Source of the DNA: RYN-230 sp963723595
GTDB taxonomy: Bacteria > Actinomycetota > Actinomycetes > Streptosporangiales > Streptosporangiaceae
DNA length: 64,000 nt
Assembly: GCA_963723595.1 (NCBI GenBank)
Contig: CAVRRQ010000003.1
Location: forward strand, 496,001 to 560,000
Reading direction: 5' to 3'
Positions 8,772 through 17,567 of the stretch are shown piece after piece (positions within the stretch are counted from its first letter, which is position 1; each line of letters starts with the position of its first letter). A program made the position numbers and the translations under genes. The notes below the pieces were generated by a model, which had not been told where the DNA came from, searched no databases, and saw only the letters and a list, made by a program, of their open reading frames with translations.

Positions 8772-9238
8772 TGCCACCGTCGCTCGTCGCTGCGTTCGCA
8801 TCACATGGCGGCGGGCGGCGTCACCCGGGCCCAGGAACTTTTTCTCTCAAATTATTCTGGGCTAAAGGCCATCGCAACGTAAATAAGTTGCAGGTTTCAG
8901 GTTGGTGTAGGCCGGGCTGGTGTACGTCAGGCGGCCAGCGGTTCGAGTGCGGCCGAGTACGTCAGCCCAGCCGGCGTGGTCCACCCGGTTACTCGGGGCC
9001 GGGGCTGCTCAAGGACGCCACGCTCCGGTGCCCTTCAGCCGATGGTGCCTGCGGCACTGTGGACTCTGGTGTCGCAGGCACACGAATGGCACGGTGATCT
9101 TGTTGTCCGTACTCCAAACGGCCGTCGATCATGGTGGGGTCTTCGCAGCTGGCGGTCCGGCTGTTGCGTGGAGCGCAGGTGCCGGGAGACGCTGGGCTCT
9201 GGTGTGTGCCTGTGACGATTACCTGCGAAGGAGGGCTC
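8772..9238. other. Intergenic stretch with a long hairpin and direct repeats
   Basis: No convincing gene. It includes an AT-richer patch at 8835-8900 (likely promoter area), two copies of GTACGTCAG near 8925 and 8958, and the strong hairpin at 9045-9081. The ribosome-binding site of the next gene, GAAGGAGGG, is at its end. Confidence 0.5.
9045..9081. other. Strong RNA/DNA hairpin
   Basis: GTGCCTGCG (9045-9053) pairs perfectly with CGCAGGCAC (9073-9081). A wobble pair and C-A-C/G-T-G extend the stem to about 13-14 pairs around a nine-base loop. There is no T-run after it, so it is not a classical terminator. It lies about 160 bases upstream of the DUF1254 gene. Confidence 0.55.
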
Positions 9239-10642
9239 GTGGCTGACCTGTCTTTGCCGGGACGGCTGGCGGATGTCCGGATGGAAGGGGAGCTGCCGCG
9301 CCGCGAGGATGTTCCGCTGGTGTTCGGTGAGCTGGACTACCAGCTCGCCTGCCAGGCCTATCTCTGGTCCCTGCCACTCGTCTCGTACGCGCAGTGGCAG
9401 GCGCAGCACCGCGTGGTGTTCGGCGCCACCGACTACGATCTGGTGCACTACGTGACCTACCGGGACCGGCTCGGGCTGATCACGGCGAACGCCACGACGC
9501 CGTACATCCTGAACTTCATCGACCTCAGCCAGACCGGCCCGCTAGTGGTCGAGCTGCCGCCAGGGCCGACGGCGGGCGGCCTGTCGGACTTCTGGCAGCG
9601 CGAGTGCGGGATCCTGGGTGAGATGGGGCCGGACCAGGGCCGCGGCGGCAAGCACCTGATCGTCCCGCCCGGCCAGGATCCGCCGGATGTTGACAGCAGC
9701 TTCTATGTGCACCAGGCCACCGGCATGAACGTAATGTTCGGGTTCCGCACCCTGGACCCGGACCCGCAGCGCTCGCAGGCCCTGGTCGACGGGATCCGGA
9801 TCACGCCGTTCGACGGCCGTCCAGCCCCTGCGACCAGGATCGTCTCCCCGGCCGGGCGGCCGTGGAATGGTGACCAGCCCCGAGGCCTGGACTACTGGGT
9901 CCGGCTGCACGACATCTACCAGCGGGAGCTCGTCGACGAGCGTGACCGGTTCTACCTCGCGATGCTCAGGCAGCTCGGCATCGAGAAGGACAAGCCCTTC
10001 GACCCCGATACGCGGCTAACTCGCATCCTCACCACGGCAACCGCCGCGGGGGAATTGATGGCCCAGGCAAACTCGTTCGCCAAGCGCTTCCCGGACGCGC
10101 TGTACTGGCCAGACCGGCGGTGGGATCTGGTCGTCCAGCTCGACCACTCCGACCAGCGCGGTCCCTACTACGACCAGCTACTGGAACGCGCCGCCTGGTT
10201 CTATGAGGCGGTCAGCTTCTCCGAGGCGATGAAGAGCCAGACCCCCGGGGCGGGCCAGGCCTACCTCGGGACCTACACGGACGCCGCCGGGGACTGGCTC
10301 GACGGCGCCAGGAATTACACGCTGCACGTGCCGGCAGACCCGCCGGCGAAACTGTTCTGGTCGGTCACCGTCTACGACATCGATACCCGCTGCCTGATCG
10401 ACAACGAGCAGCAACGCGGCGACCGCGGCTCCCGCGATGCCGACCTGGCCCGCAACCCGGACGGCTCGGTCGATGTCTACTTCGGCCCGGCAGCCCCTGA
10501 AGGAAGAGAATCCAACTGGATCCAGACCATCGCCGGCCGCCACTGGTTCTCCTACTTCCGGTGCTACGGCCCGCTGGAAAGCTACTTCGACCGCACGTGG
10601 AAGCTAGGCGACATCACAATCGTCGTCCCCCAGGCAGCGTAG
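9239..10642 (+). CDS. DUF1254/DUF1214 domain-containing protein
   Basis: 467 residues from GTG 9239, chosen because GAAGGAGGG lies immediately upstream; the ORF extends further 5' without support. The N-terminal half matches DUF1254 (DYQLACQAYLWSLPLVSYAQWQ, LITANATTPYILNFIDLSQTGPLVVELPPG). The C-terminal half matches DUF1214 (LHVPADPPAKLFWSVTVYDIDTRCLIDN, NWIQTIAGRHWFSYFRCYGPLESYFDRTWKLGDI). Many members are exported, but no signal peptide is seen here. Function is not established for the family. It is followed after 57 bases by the SulP transporter gene. Confidence 0.85.
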   Translation: MADLSLPGRLADVRMEGELPRREDVPLVFGELDYQLACQAYLWSLPLVSYAQWQAQHRVVFGATDYDLVHYVTYRDRLGLITANATTPYILNFIDLSQTGPLVVELPPGPTAGGLSDFWQRECGILGEMGPDQGRGGKHLIVPPGQDPPDVDSSFYVHQATGMNVMFGFRTLDPDPQRSQALVDGIRITPFDGRPAPATRIVSPAGRPWNGDQPRGLDYWVRLHDIYQRELVDERDRFYLAMLRQLGIEKDKPFDPDTRLTRILTTATAAGELMAQANSFAKRFPDALYWPDRRWDLVVQLDHSDQRGPYYDQLLERAAWFYEAVSFSEAMKSQTPGAGQAYLGTYTDAAGDWLDGARNYTLHVPADPPAKLFWSVTVYDIDTRCLIDNEQQRGDRGSRDADLARNPDGSVDVYFGPAAPEGRESNWIQTIAGRHWFSYFRCYGPLESYFDRTWKLGDITIVVPQAA

Positions 10643-10699
10643 CGGCCGGATGGCGCCCGCCTGGCGGAACATCGGCTGCCGGATTTGGCGGCCGGCACG

Positions 10700-12412
10700 A
10701 TGAGACTGCCGGTATTCATATCGCTGGGTGGGTACCGGCCGGGGTGGCTGCGCGGTGACCTGATCGCGGGACTGACGGTCTGGGCGGTCCTGGTCCCCGA
10801 AGCGCTGGCGTATGCCTCCATCGCCGGAGTGTCGCCGGTCGTCGGCCTGTATGCGGCACCGGGCGCGCTGATCTTCTACGCGGCGTTCGGCAGCTCCCGG
10901 CATCTTGTCGTGGGCCCGATGGCCGCCACAGCGGCACTCTCGGCGGCTGCGGTGGGTGATATCGCGGCGGGCAAGGCAGGGGTGTTCACGGCGCTGACGG
11001 TGACGCTCGCGCTGACCACTGGCGTGCTGGCGCTGGCCGCGGGTCTGGCGCGGCTCGGGTTCGTGGCCAACTTTATTTCCGAGCCGGTGCTGAAGGGCTT
11101 CATCGTCGGCCTGGCGCTGACCATCATCGCCGGGCAGCTGCCCAAGCTGGCGGGCGTGGAGAAGGGGTCCGGGGACTTCTTCCGGCAGCTGTGGGTTTTC
11201 CTGACCCGGCTCGGCCAGGCCAGCTGGCTGACGCTGCTGGTGGGCCTGGTCTCGCTGGCGATCGTGCTGGGCCTGCGCAGATTCGCGCCGGTCGTGCCCG
11301 CGCCGCTGGTAGCGGTAGCCTTCGGCATCCTGGCCGTGTACCTGTTTCACCTCCAGCACCATGGCGTGAAGATCGTCGGCCACATCAGTAGCGGCCTCCC
11401 GTCGTTCGGCCTGCCCGCCGTCCCGTCCGCGGACTACCTAAAGCTCGCCGGGCCGGCCGTCGGGGTGATGCTGGTCGGGTTCGCCGAGGGTCTGGGCGCG
11501 GCGCAAACCTATGCCGCCAGGAACGGGTATGAGATCAGCCCGAACCGCGAGCTGATCGGCCTGGGCACCGCCAATATCGCCAGCGGCCTGTCCAGTGGCA
11601 TGGTGGTCAACGGGTCCCTGTCGAAAACGGCGGTGAACGGCTCGGCGGGTGCCCGGACCCAGGTCTCCGGGCTTTTCGTCGCAGCCCTGACCATCGTCAC
11701 CCTGCTGTTCCTGACCGGCCTGTTCCAGGACCTCCCCGAGGCAACCCTCGGCGCTGTCGTGATCGCCGCGCTGGTCGAGCTGGTGGATATCGCATCGCTG
11801 CGTGTCCTGTACCGGACCTATACGTCGCGTCTCGGCCAGATCTACGGTCTCGCCGCCCGCGCCGACTTCATCGCCGCGCTCGCCGCGCTGCTCGGCGTCC
11901 TGGTCTTCGGCACCCTGCCGGGACTGTTCATCGGGATCGCCGACTCGCTGCTGCTGCTGCTCTACCGGGTATCGCGCCCGCACGTCGCGGTCCTGGGGCA
12001 GGTGCCCGGCAGCGATGGCCGGTGGGCGGATGTGACTGGTCACGCCGAGGATCAGACCGTGCCGGGGGTGACGGTGCTGCGGGTCGAATCCGGGCTGTTC
12101 TTCGCCAACGCCGACCACATCCGTGCCGCCATTCAGCATGCCGCCACAGCCGATCACGCCCGCGCGATCGTCCTGGACTGCGAGACCATCCCGTTCATCG
12201 ACGTCACCGCAGCCCGCATGCTCAACCAGCTGACCGCCGAGATGAAAAGCCGTGGAGTACGGCTCGTGGCCGCCCGCGACATCGGCCAGGTCCGCGACAT
12301 GCTCGCCCTCGCCGACCAGGCCAGCAGCGCGCCTCAGTACTTCGGCTCCGTGCAGGAAGCCGTCAACACGGTCCGGCCGGGACAACCCGGCCTGCCCGGG
12401 AAGGAGGCCTGA
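10700..12412 (+). CDS. SulP family anion transporter with STAS domain
   Basis: 570 residues from ATG 10700 (a TTG at 10685 in frame is an alternative; neither has a clear ribosome-binding site). N-terminal GDLIAGLTVWAVLVPEALAYASIAGVSPVVGLYA is the SulP signature region, followed by about a dozen hydrophobic segments, including VVNGSLSKTAVNGSAGARTQVSG. A cytoplasmic STAS domain occupies about residues 440-560 (VTVLRVESGLFFANADHIRAAI, IVLDCETIPFIDVTAARML). Family members carry sulfate, bicarbonate or dicarboxylates; the substrate is not evident. The stop overlaps the next ATG (TGATG), so the two genes are translationally coupled. Confidence 0.92.
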   Translation: MRLPVFISLGGYRPGWLRGDLIAGLTVWAVLVPEALAYASIAGVSPVVGLYAAPGALIFYAAFGSSRHLVVGPMAATAALSAAAVGDIAAGKAGVFTALTVTLALTTGVLALAAGLARLGFVANFISEPVLKGFIVGLALTIIAGQLPKLAGVEKGSGDFFRQLWVFLTRLGQASWLTLLVGLVSLAIVLGLRRFAPVVPAPLVAVAFGILAVYLFHLQHHGVKIVGHISSGLPSFGLPAVPSADYLKLAGPAVGVMLVGFAEGLGAAQTYAARNGYEISPNRELIGLGTANIASGLSSGMVVNGSLSKTAVNGSAGARTQVSGLFVAALTIVTLLFLTGLFQDLPEATLGAVVIAALVELVDIASLRVLYRTYTSRLGQIYGLAARADFIAALAALLGVLVFGTLPGLFIGIADSLLLLLYRVSRPHVAVLGQVPGSDGRWADVTGHAEDQTVPGVTVLRVESGLFFANADHIRAAIQHAATADHARAIVLDCETIPFIDVTAARMLNQLTAEMKSRGVRLVAARDIGQVRDMLALADQASSAPQYFGSVQEAVNTVRPGQPGLPGKEA

Positions 12413-13089
12413 TGGGCCAGGCCATCGGCGGGTCGCTGCCGCTAGCGATCGGCATCGCGATCAGCCCCATTCCGATCATCGCGGTCGTGCTGATGCTCAC
12501 CACCCCCAGGGCCAGGACAAACGGCCCGGCGTTCCTGCTCGGATGGCTGCTCGGCCTCGGCGTCGTCGGCGCAATCGTCCTGGCGCTCGCGGGGCCGGCG
12601 GGAGCGAGCCAGTCGGGAGCGCCGGCCACCTGGGTGAGCTGGGTCAAGATCGCCCTCGGGGTCCTGCTGCTCCTCGTCGCGCTGCGGCAGTTCCGCGGCC
12701 GCCCTCGCGGGGATGACCAGGCGTCGATGCCGAAGTGGATGGGCACCATCGACAAGTTCAGGCCGCTGACCGCACTCGGGTTCGCCGCCGTCCTCGCCGG
12801 AGCCAACCCGAAGAACCTGCTCCTTGCCGTGGCCGGTGCGGCAGCGATCGCCCAGACCGGCATCCCCGGCGGCCAGCAGGCCATCGCCTACCTGATCTTC
12901 GCGCTGATCGCCACCACGGGAGTGGCCGCCCCGGTGGGGGTCTACTTCGCGATGGGCGAACGATCCCAGGACATGCTTACAAAACTGAAGGACTGGATGG
13001 GCCGCAACAATGCCGTGATCATGTCCATCCTCTGCCTCATCATCGGCGCCAAGCTCATCGGCGACGCGATCGGCGGACTCACCGGGTAA
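12412..13089 (+). CDS. GAP/LysE-like membrane transporter protein
   Basis: 225 residues with about six TM helices. The N-terminus LPLAIGIAISPIPIIAVVLMLTTPRARTNGPAFLLGW and the central LTALGFAAVLAGANPKNLLLAVAGA are typical of the actinobacterial GAP (Sap, sulfolipid-1-addressing-protein-like) family, distantly related to LysE exporters. The start overlaps the stop of the SulP gene, with AAGGAGG inside the latter. The coupling implies the two membrane proteins are made in fixed ratio. Substrate unknown. Confidence 0.85.
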   Translation: MGQAIGGSLPLAIGIAISPIPIIAVVLMLTTPRARTNGPAFLLGWLLGLGVVGAIVLALAGPAGASQSGAPATWVSWVKIALGVLLLLVALRQFRGRPRGDDQASMPKWMGTIDKFRPLTALGFAAVLAGANPKNLLLAVAGAAAIAQTGIPGGQQAIAYLIFALIATTGVAAPVGVYFAMGERSQDMLTKLKDWMGRNNAVIMSILCLIIGAKLIGDAIGGLTG

Positions 13090-13277
13090 CGAGGTCATTC
13101 TGCGTGCCCGGGACATCCGTAACCGCATCACAGAGTGCCAGCGGGCGTACCGGGCAGGGGCACGAGCAGGGCCAGCAGCTCCCTGGCCCAGGGTAGCGAG
13201 GAGGACTGATGACTGATCAAGGCCTGACGGCGCTGGTGGTAATGCGAGTCGCCGGCTGGTCTGCTGAAGCGGCTCAG

Positions 13278-13904
13278 TTACCCGGTGCACTGCTGGCCGG
13301 AGTGCACCAGGCCGAAGGCCAGCGGGCCGGTGAGGCCTGCTGGCGGCGGGTTCCCGGCGCCTTGCGCAGACGGGCTCGCGGGCGGCACGCCGCCCCCGGG
13401 GTTGTCGTAGATGGCCACGCCGGTGCCGCTGGGAAGGGCCGACGGGTCGATGACGAAGTGAGCGCTCTTGCCGCTCGAACTGAGCTGGACGACAGCGCTC
13501 AGCACGGTCTTGCTTACATTGTTATAGGGCTTGCACGACGCGCTCAGCGGAGCACCGGAGAAGCTGACGTTGACCGGCAGGCCGTCCGCGCGCAGCGTGG
13601 TCTGCAGCCCGGCTGGATTCTTCAGCTGATTGATGGTGACATCGATGTTTCCGCTAGCCTGCTTGGTTACCGTCCAGGCCGCCAGCCGGGCGCTCACGGG
13701 ATGGCCAGGCTGGTGGCCAGAGGGCACCAGCGCGGTCACGGCCAGGGCTGCCCCGCCGGCCACGGCCAGCGCTCCGGCCACGGCAGGAATCCGGCGCCGG
13801 GCGCGTATCGCGGCGCTGCGGCTCATGATCTGCTCTTCGGGGATGGTCATGTGCACGCCGGTGACGGACTCCCGGACCGTTGTGATCAGCTCGTCGTCGT
13901 TCAT
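13278..13904 (-). CDS. Membrane-anchored partner protein of SigE-family sigma factor
   Basis: 208 residues. ATG 13904 with AGAAGGAG upstream, overlapping the sigma-factor stop by four bases. The cytoplasmic N-terminus (MNDDELITTVRESVTGVHMTIPEEQ...) resembles the proteins usually encoded after SigE-family sigma factors. A basic stretch RARRR and one TM segment (IPAVAGALAVAGGAALAVTAL) follow, then an extracytoplasmic domain of about 140 residues ending with a Cys (GQQC). Probably acts as an anti-sigma or sensing partner; that role is inferred from context and topology, not from a known motif. Confidence 0.7.
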   Translation of the reverse strand: MNDDELITTVRESVTGVHMTIPEEQIMSRSAAIRARRRIPAVAGALAVAGGAALAVTALVPSGHQPGHPVSARLAAWTVTKQASGNIDVTINQLKNPAGLQTTLRADGLPVNVSFSGAPLSASCKPYNNVSKTVLSAVVQLSSSGKSAHFVIDPSALPSGTGVAIYDNPGGGVPPASPSAQGAGNPPPAGLTGPLAFGLVHSGQQCTG

Positions 13905-14413
13905 GATGGGCTCTCCTTCTGTCGTTCGGGCATGAGGTCGCTGCGCAGTGCGGCCAGGGCGCGGGCCATGTGGGCCATGACCGTGTTTGGCGTGATACCA
14001 AGCACTTCCGCGGTGCCGTTGGTGTCGAGGTCGAGGATCAGCCGCAAAGCGACGACCTGCCGCTGCCGGGCAGGCAGCCGCCTCAGGGCCGCCATGATCC
14101 GCGGATCGACGGGACCGGCAGATGCCGCGCTGGCTGTGGGGGGGTCTGCGACCATGCCTGGGTCGGGCACTGAGACCTCCCGGCGGCGCCGCCGCCACCG
14201 GGAGACGTTCGCGTTCAGCGCGGTGCGGACGACCCAGGCTGCCGGGGCCGGATGCCTGCCGACGGTCCGCCATGAGGCGCACGCCCGCGCGAAAGCCTCG
14301 GCTACAAGCTCCTGCGCGGTGTCCTGGTCACCGACGCTGACCAGGACCGTGCGCAGGCACTCATTCCTGGACCTGCGGTAGAAGTCGGCGAAGTCTGGTC
14401 GTTGTGTTCCCAC
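13901..14413 (-). CDS. SigE-family RNA polymerase sigma factor (ECF)
   Basis: 170 residues, GTG start at 14413. Region 2 spans about residues 8-50 (DFYRRSRNECLRTVLVSVGDQDTAQELVAEAFARACASW) and region 4 about 110-160 (LPARQRQVVALRLILDLDTNGTAEVLGITPNTVMAHMARALAAL) with the helix-turn-helix near the C-terminus. Size and sequence fit the SigE-family sigma-70 factors common in Streptomyces-like actinomycetes. Co-transcribed with the membrane partner (ATGA overlap). I could not identify its target promoter in the window. Confidence 0.87.
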   Translation of the reverse strand: MGTQRPDFADFYRRSRNECLRTVLVSVGDQDTAQELVAEAFARACASWRTVGRHPAPAAWVVRTALNANVSRWRRRRREVSVPDPGMVADPPTASAASAGPVDPRIMAALRRLPARQRQVVALRLILDLDTNGTAEVLGITPNTVMAHMARALAALRSDLMPERQKESPS

Positions 14414-14546
14414 ACTCCATCAACGCACAACCGGCGCACCCGGGATTACCCGTCCTGGGGCCGGACCGGCTGAGGCACAGCACCAGCCCGCGGTCTGGCT
14501 GGATATGCGCGGGATCATCTCCGGGGGCTGAAGCGCATCTGAGGTA

Positions 14547-14944
14547 TTGGCTCTGATCAACGAGCCTGACCGGCCGTTCAGGTTCTCTAGCCCTGTGGGC
14601 CAGATCCTGAGCGCGGGGCCGGCAGCGTGGGGAGGCCGCCGGCGGAGCCCTACGATGCGTCGGACAGTGCCCGCCAGCGACTTGACCGCGCCCTGCAGCA
14701 CCTTCGCTCGCTGGGCATTCGCGCGGCTGGCGAGGTCGCCACGGGTGATGCCTATCCCCTGGTGCGCCGCCCGGGCCGGGGCGGCTCCTACGATCGCGTG
14801 CTGCTCGTGCTGACCGACCGGGACTCCCCGCTGGCCCGGCTCGCCCGGCACCTCCTCGAGGCCCGGCTTCGGTGGGTCCTGCGCGTACCCGTGCAAGCCG
14901 TCGGTCATCAAGAGTTCGCCCTGCCGGTCGTGCCCCGCCAGTAG
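14547..14944 (+). pseudogene. Universal-stress-protein-like fragment (frameshifted)
   Basis: A TTG at 14547 preceded by GAGG opens LALINEPDRPFR. After one extra base near 14630 the frame continues as EPYDASDSARQRLDRALQHLRSLGIRAAGEVATGDAYPLVRRPGRGGSYDRVLLVLTDRDSPLARLARHLLEARLRWVLRVPVQAV. Alternating helix and strand and the VLLVLTDRDSPLARL segment recall a UspA-like alpha/beta domain of about 130 residues. Codon bias supports coding. The start and the family assignment are uncertain. Confidence 0.4.
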
Positions 14945-15159
14945 GCGCCGCCCTCGCGTCATGGAGTCGCACGGCACACCCGACGGCCAGCCAGCCTGCC
15001 GTCGGTCTTGCCCTTGGCCCGGCGGCGCTGGACGTGGGCAAGGGGGGTGCCTGCGCATGCGGCACCGCAATCGGGGCGCGGGCGATGACACCTCGGCGAT
15101 CATCAATTGCGCTGCGCAGAGCCCTCGAATACCTCGCAGCGGTCCAGCGCTGTCGGCCG

Positions 15160-16251
15160 TCAAGAGTGGCTGGGCGAGGGCTTGGCTGTGCTGTTGTGAC
15201 CGCCATGGCGGCCGCCCAGGGGCCCGGGCAGGTTGAGTGTGGCCGATGTGGTCCTCAGCAGGGCGGGCATCATCTTGAGTGCCTTGGCGAACGCGGCCTT
15301 GTACTCCCGGACCCCGGCATTGAGTGCCTGCTGGTTGGCGCTGACGAACTGCTGCTCGTAGCTCGCCTGGACGGCGAAGTAGATCCCGGATAGGTCGCTG
15401 CTCAGCGTGCAGTCCGCGTCGGCCACGGCCATCGCGATCTGCGCCTGGTTCTGCGCGGCGGTCGGCTGGCCGGGCGGGCCGAGCGGGCCGGAGTTCTTCC
15501 CGGGGGATGGCCGCAGCCCAAGGGTCACCTCTGCCTGCTGTGAGAACGTGTTCGCATTGGAGGTGCTGTACCCGTCCTTGGCCATGCAGGCCGACCAGTT
15601 GGCCATCGCCTTCTTGATCGAGCCGTCCGCGACCTCGGCGTTGCCGATGTCGTTGTTGAGCGTCTCGATGATGGCCATGGAATGGGCGAACTGGGCGTTA
15701 TTGAAGTTCTCCAGGATGTTGAAGCACTTGCCCGCGGCCGCTTGCGCCCCGGCGGGCATACCGGCGAACGGCGCGCCGGGCTGGCCTGGGCCGCCTGCCA
15801 CCCCCCCGCCACCTGGCGCCAGCGGGGTTCCGGCCAGGAAGCCTTGCTGTGCCGCCAGCGCGGTGCCGATATAGCCCTGCCACCCGTATGGCGACGCGAA
15901 CGTGAAGCCGCTGTTCGTGCGTATGCTGTACGGCGCCTGGGCCGCGTACTGGCCGTAGCCCGCGTCGTTCATGCACGCGGTGTGCAGAGCGTCGTAGGTG
16001 TCGCCGGGTGCCAGCCCGTCGTTGTTGACGGCGCCGAGCCCGGCGTAGGGCGTGAACGCCTCCGACGACAGGGCGGCCTGGGCGGACGCCGGGGCGGGCG
16101 GGCGGCCGACGGCGGGCGCCGTCACCTCCGTGTCCGGTCCCTTGGGCGTGGCTGCGCAGGCCGCGAGGACGGCGCAGGACACGGTCGCCGCGCATGACAC
16201 GAGGGCCGCGCGGCGGAGCAGGGAACGCCGGCCGGTGTGGGTGCGCATCAT
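15160..16251 (-). CDS. Lipoprotein of the MacAB-like exporter operon
   Basis: 363 residues. ATG 16251 with GGAAAGGAAC upstream. Signal peptide with RR near the N-terminus and lipobox VLAAC; lipidated Cys32. The mature part is A/P-rich, then a domain with several Cys (HTACMNDAGYG, GKCFNILENFNNAQF, NWSACMAKDGYS, ADADCTLSSDL) likely to form disulphides outside the membrane, and a His/Gly-rich tail. The spacing of ACM...GY motifs recalls extracytoplasmic actinomycete proteins of unknown function. It is the last gene of the adaptor-ATPase-permease operon, so it is probably an external partner or substrate-handling subunit. Confidence 0.7.
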   Translation of the reverse strand: MMRTHTGRRSLLRRAALVSCAATVSCAVLAACAATPKGPDTEVTAPAVGRPPAPASAQAALSSEAFTPYAGLGAVNNDGLAPGDTYDALHTACMNDAGYGQYAAQAPYSIRTNSGFTFASPYGWQGYIGTALAAQQGFLAGTPLAPGGGGVAGGPGQPGAPFAGMPAGAQAAAGKCFNILENFNNAQFAHSMAIIETLNNDIGNAEVADGSIKKAMANWSACMAKDGYSTSNANTFSQQAEVTLGLRPSPGKNSGPLGPPGQPTAAQNQAQIAMAVADADCTLSSDLSGIYFAVQASYEQQFVSANQQALNAGVREYKAAFAKALKMMPALLRTTSATLNLPGPLGGRHGGHNSTAKPSPSHS

Positions 16252-16295
16252 CGTTCCTTTCCGGGCGTGCCTGGGCAGATCGGGTGTGCCGCGGT

Positions 16296-17567
16296 TCACC
16301 CGGTCCGCAGGGCCGCCAGCGGGCTGGTCTGTGCCGCCCGTAGCGCCGGGTAGGCGCCCGCGAGCAGGCCGACGACGCTGCCGATGAGGGGGGCGGGCAG
16401 GGTGTAGACCGGGTTCAGCAGGGCGGTCCAGTTCTGAACGGCGGCGAAGATCACCACGATCCCGACGCCGATGCACGTGCCGATCAGCCCGCCGAGCGTG
16501 CCGAGCGCCGTTGATTCCGCGAGGAACTGCGCGGCGATATGCCGGGGCCGGGCACCGACGGCGCGGCGCACCCCGATCTCCCCGGTACGCTCCAGCACGG
16601 CGACCAGCGTCGTGTTCGCGATCCCCACCGCTCCGATCAGCAGGCTGATCAGCGCCAGGATCAGGAACAGGCCGGCCAGGTCACCGTTCACCTCGCCCTG
16701 CAGCTTCAGCGGGTTGGGCGGCGCAGTCACCACCAGCCGGTGCGGGTCGGTCGGCAGTTCCGCGGCGGCGATCTGCCGTGCCACCGCCTGCGCGGCGCCC
16801 GTCCTGGTGGCCACGACCATCTGGGCTTCTTCCTGGGTCCCGATGCCCGGCTGCGGGTTGCCGTAGTCGGCCAGAGCCGTCTTCTCCGGGATCAGCATCC
16901 CGCTGCCGCCGTTGACCACGCGCTGCGCGGAGCTGTAGACGCCGACGACGGTGTAGGCAATCCCGTTGACGAACACGGCGGGGTGGCTGGGTAGGCGGGC
17001 CGGGGAGATGCCGATTGTGGCGGCTGTGGTGGAGTCGAGCATCGCCACGTGCTGCGCGGTGTCGTTCTCATACGTGCTCAGCGGCGAGCCTGCGACCATC
17101 GCCGGAACCATCGCCTTCACCGCCCCGGGCGAGGCGGCAATCAGATCGACCGTCTGGGAGGTTGTCCCCGACAGCGCGAGCGAGGCGCTGAAGTTCGTCC
17201 CTTCGGGGAGCTGGACTGGCCACCAGACCCCCGCGGCGACCACCCCCTTGATGTGGTCGGCGACCTGGTCCGCGTCGGCCGGGAACCCGGGCGCGGGGTT
17301 GGTGCCGGGCGCCGCGACATTGTTGGCGGGGCCGTTGTCTGCCACCGTGATCGTGGTGTCCTCGAGCACCGTGAACTGACGCGAGATCTGCCCGGCTCCG
17401 GTCGCGGTCAGGCCGAGCACGGCGACGAACGCACCCACGCCGAGGACGGTGCCGAGCATGGTCAGCCCGGACCGGCCGGGCCGCTGCACGATTCCCGCGA
17501 CCGCCTCGGCCGCCGCGTCCCGTGCGGTCAGCCGGGGTGACGGCAGGCCAGCGCCCGGCCTAGCCAT
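16296..17567 (-). CDS. MacB/FtsX-type ABC transporter permease
   Basis: 423 residues from ATG 17567, which overlaps the ATPase stop by eight bases. One TM near the N-terminus (SGLTMLGTVLGVGAFVAVLGLTA), a large extracytoplasmic MacB periplasmic-core-like domain (about residues 60-290), then three C-terminal TM segments: LAGLFLILALISLLIGAVGIANTTLVAVLERTGEIGVRRAVGA, LGTLGGLIGTCIGVGIVVIFAAV and LIGSVVGLLAGAYPALRAAQTSPLAALR. The last motifs are signatures of the family. These permeases act as mechanotransmitters that move substrates held outside the membrane. Confidence 0.92.
   Translation of the reverse strand: MARPGAGLPSPRLTARDAAAEAVAGIVQRPGRSGLTMLGTVLGVGAFVAVLGLTATGAGQISRQFTVLEDTTITVADNGPANNVAAPGTNPAPGFPADADQVADHIKGVVAAGVWWPVQLPEGTNFSASLALSGTTSQTVDLIAASPGAVKAMVPAMVAGSPLSTYENDTAQHVAMLDSTTAATIGISPARLPSHPAVFVNGIAYTVVGVYSSAQRVVNGGSGMLIPEKTALADYGNPQPGIGTQEEAQMVVATRTGAAQAVARQIAAAELPTDPHRLVVTAPPNPLKLQGEVNGDLAGLFLILALISLLIGAVGIANTTLVAVLERTGEIGVRRAVGARPRHIAAQFLAESTALGTLGGLIGTCIGVGIVVIFAAVQNWTALLNPVYTLPAPLIGSVVGLLAGAYPALRAAQTSPLAALRTG

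Noticed and set aside
8925..8970. tRNA-like GGTTCGAGT segment
   Set aside because: The expected T-stem and the other cloverleaf arms do not pair.
13209..13280. ATG with a very good GAGGAGGA ribosome-binding site, plus strand
   Set aside because: The frame runs antisense into the sigma-partner gene and shows no domain; perhaps a relic of a lost gene, but not supportable.
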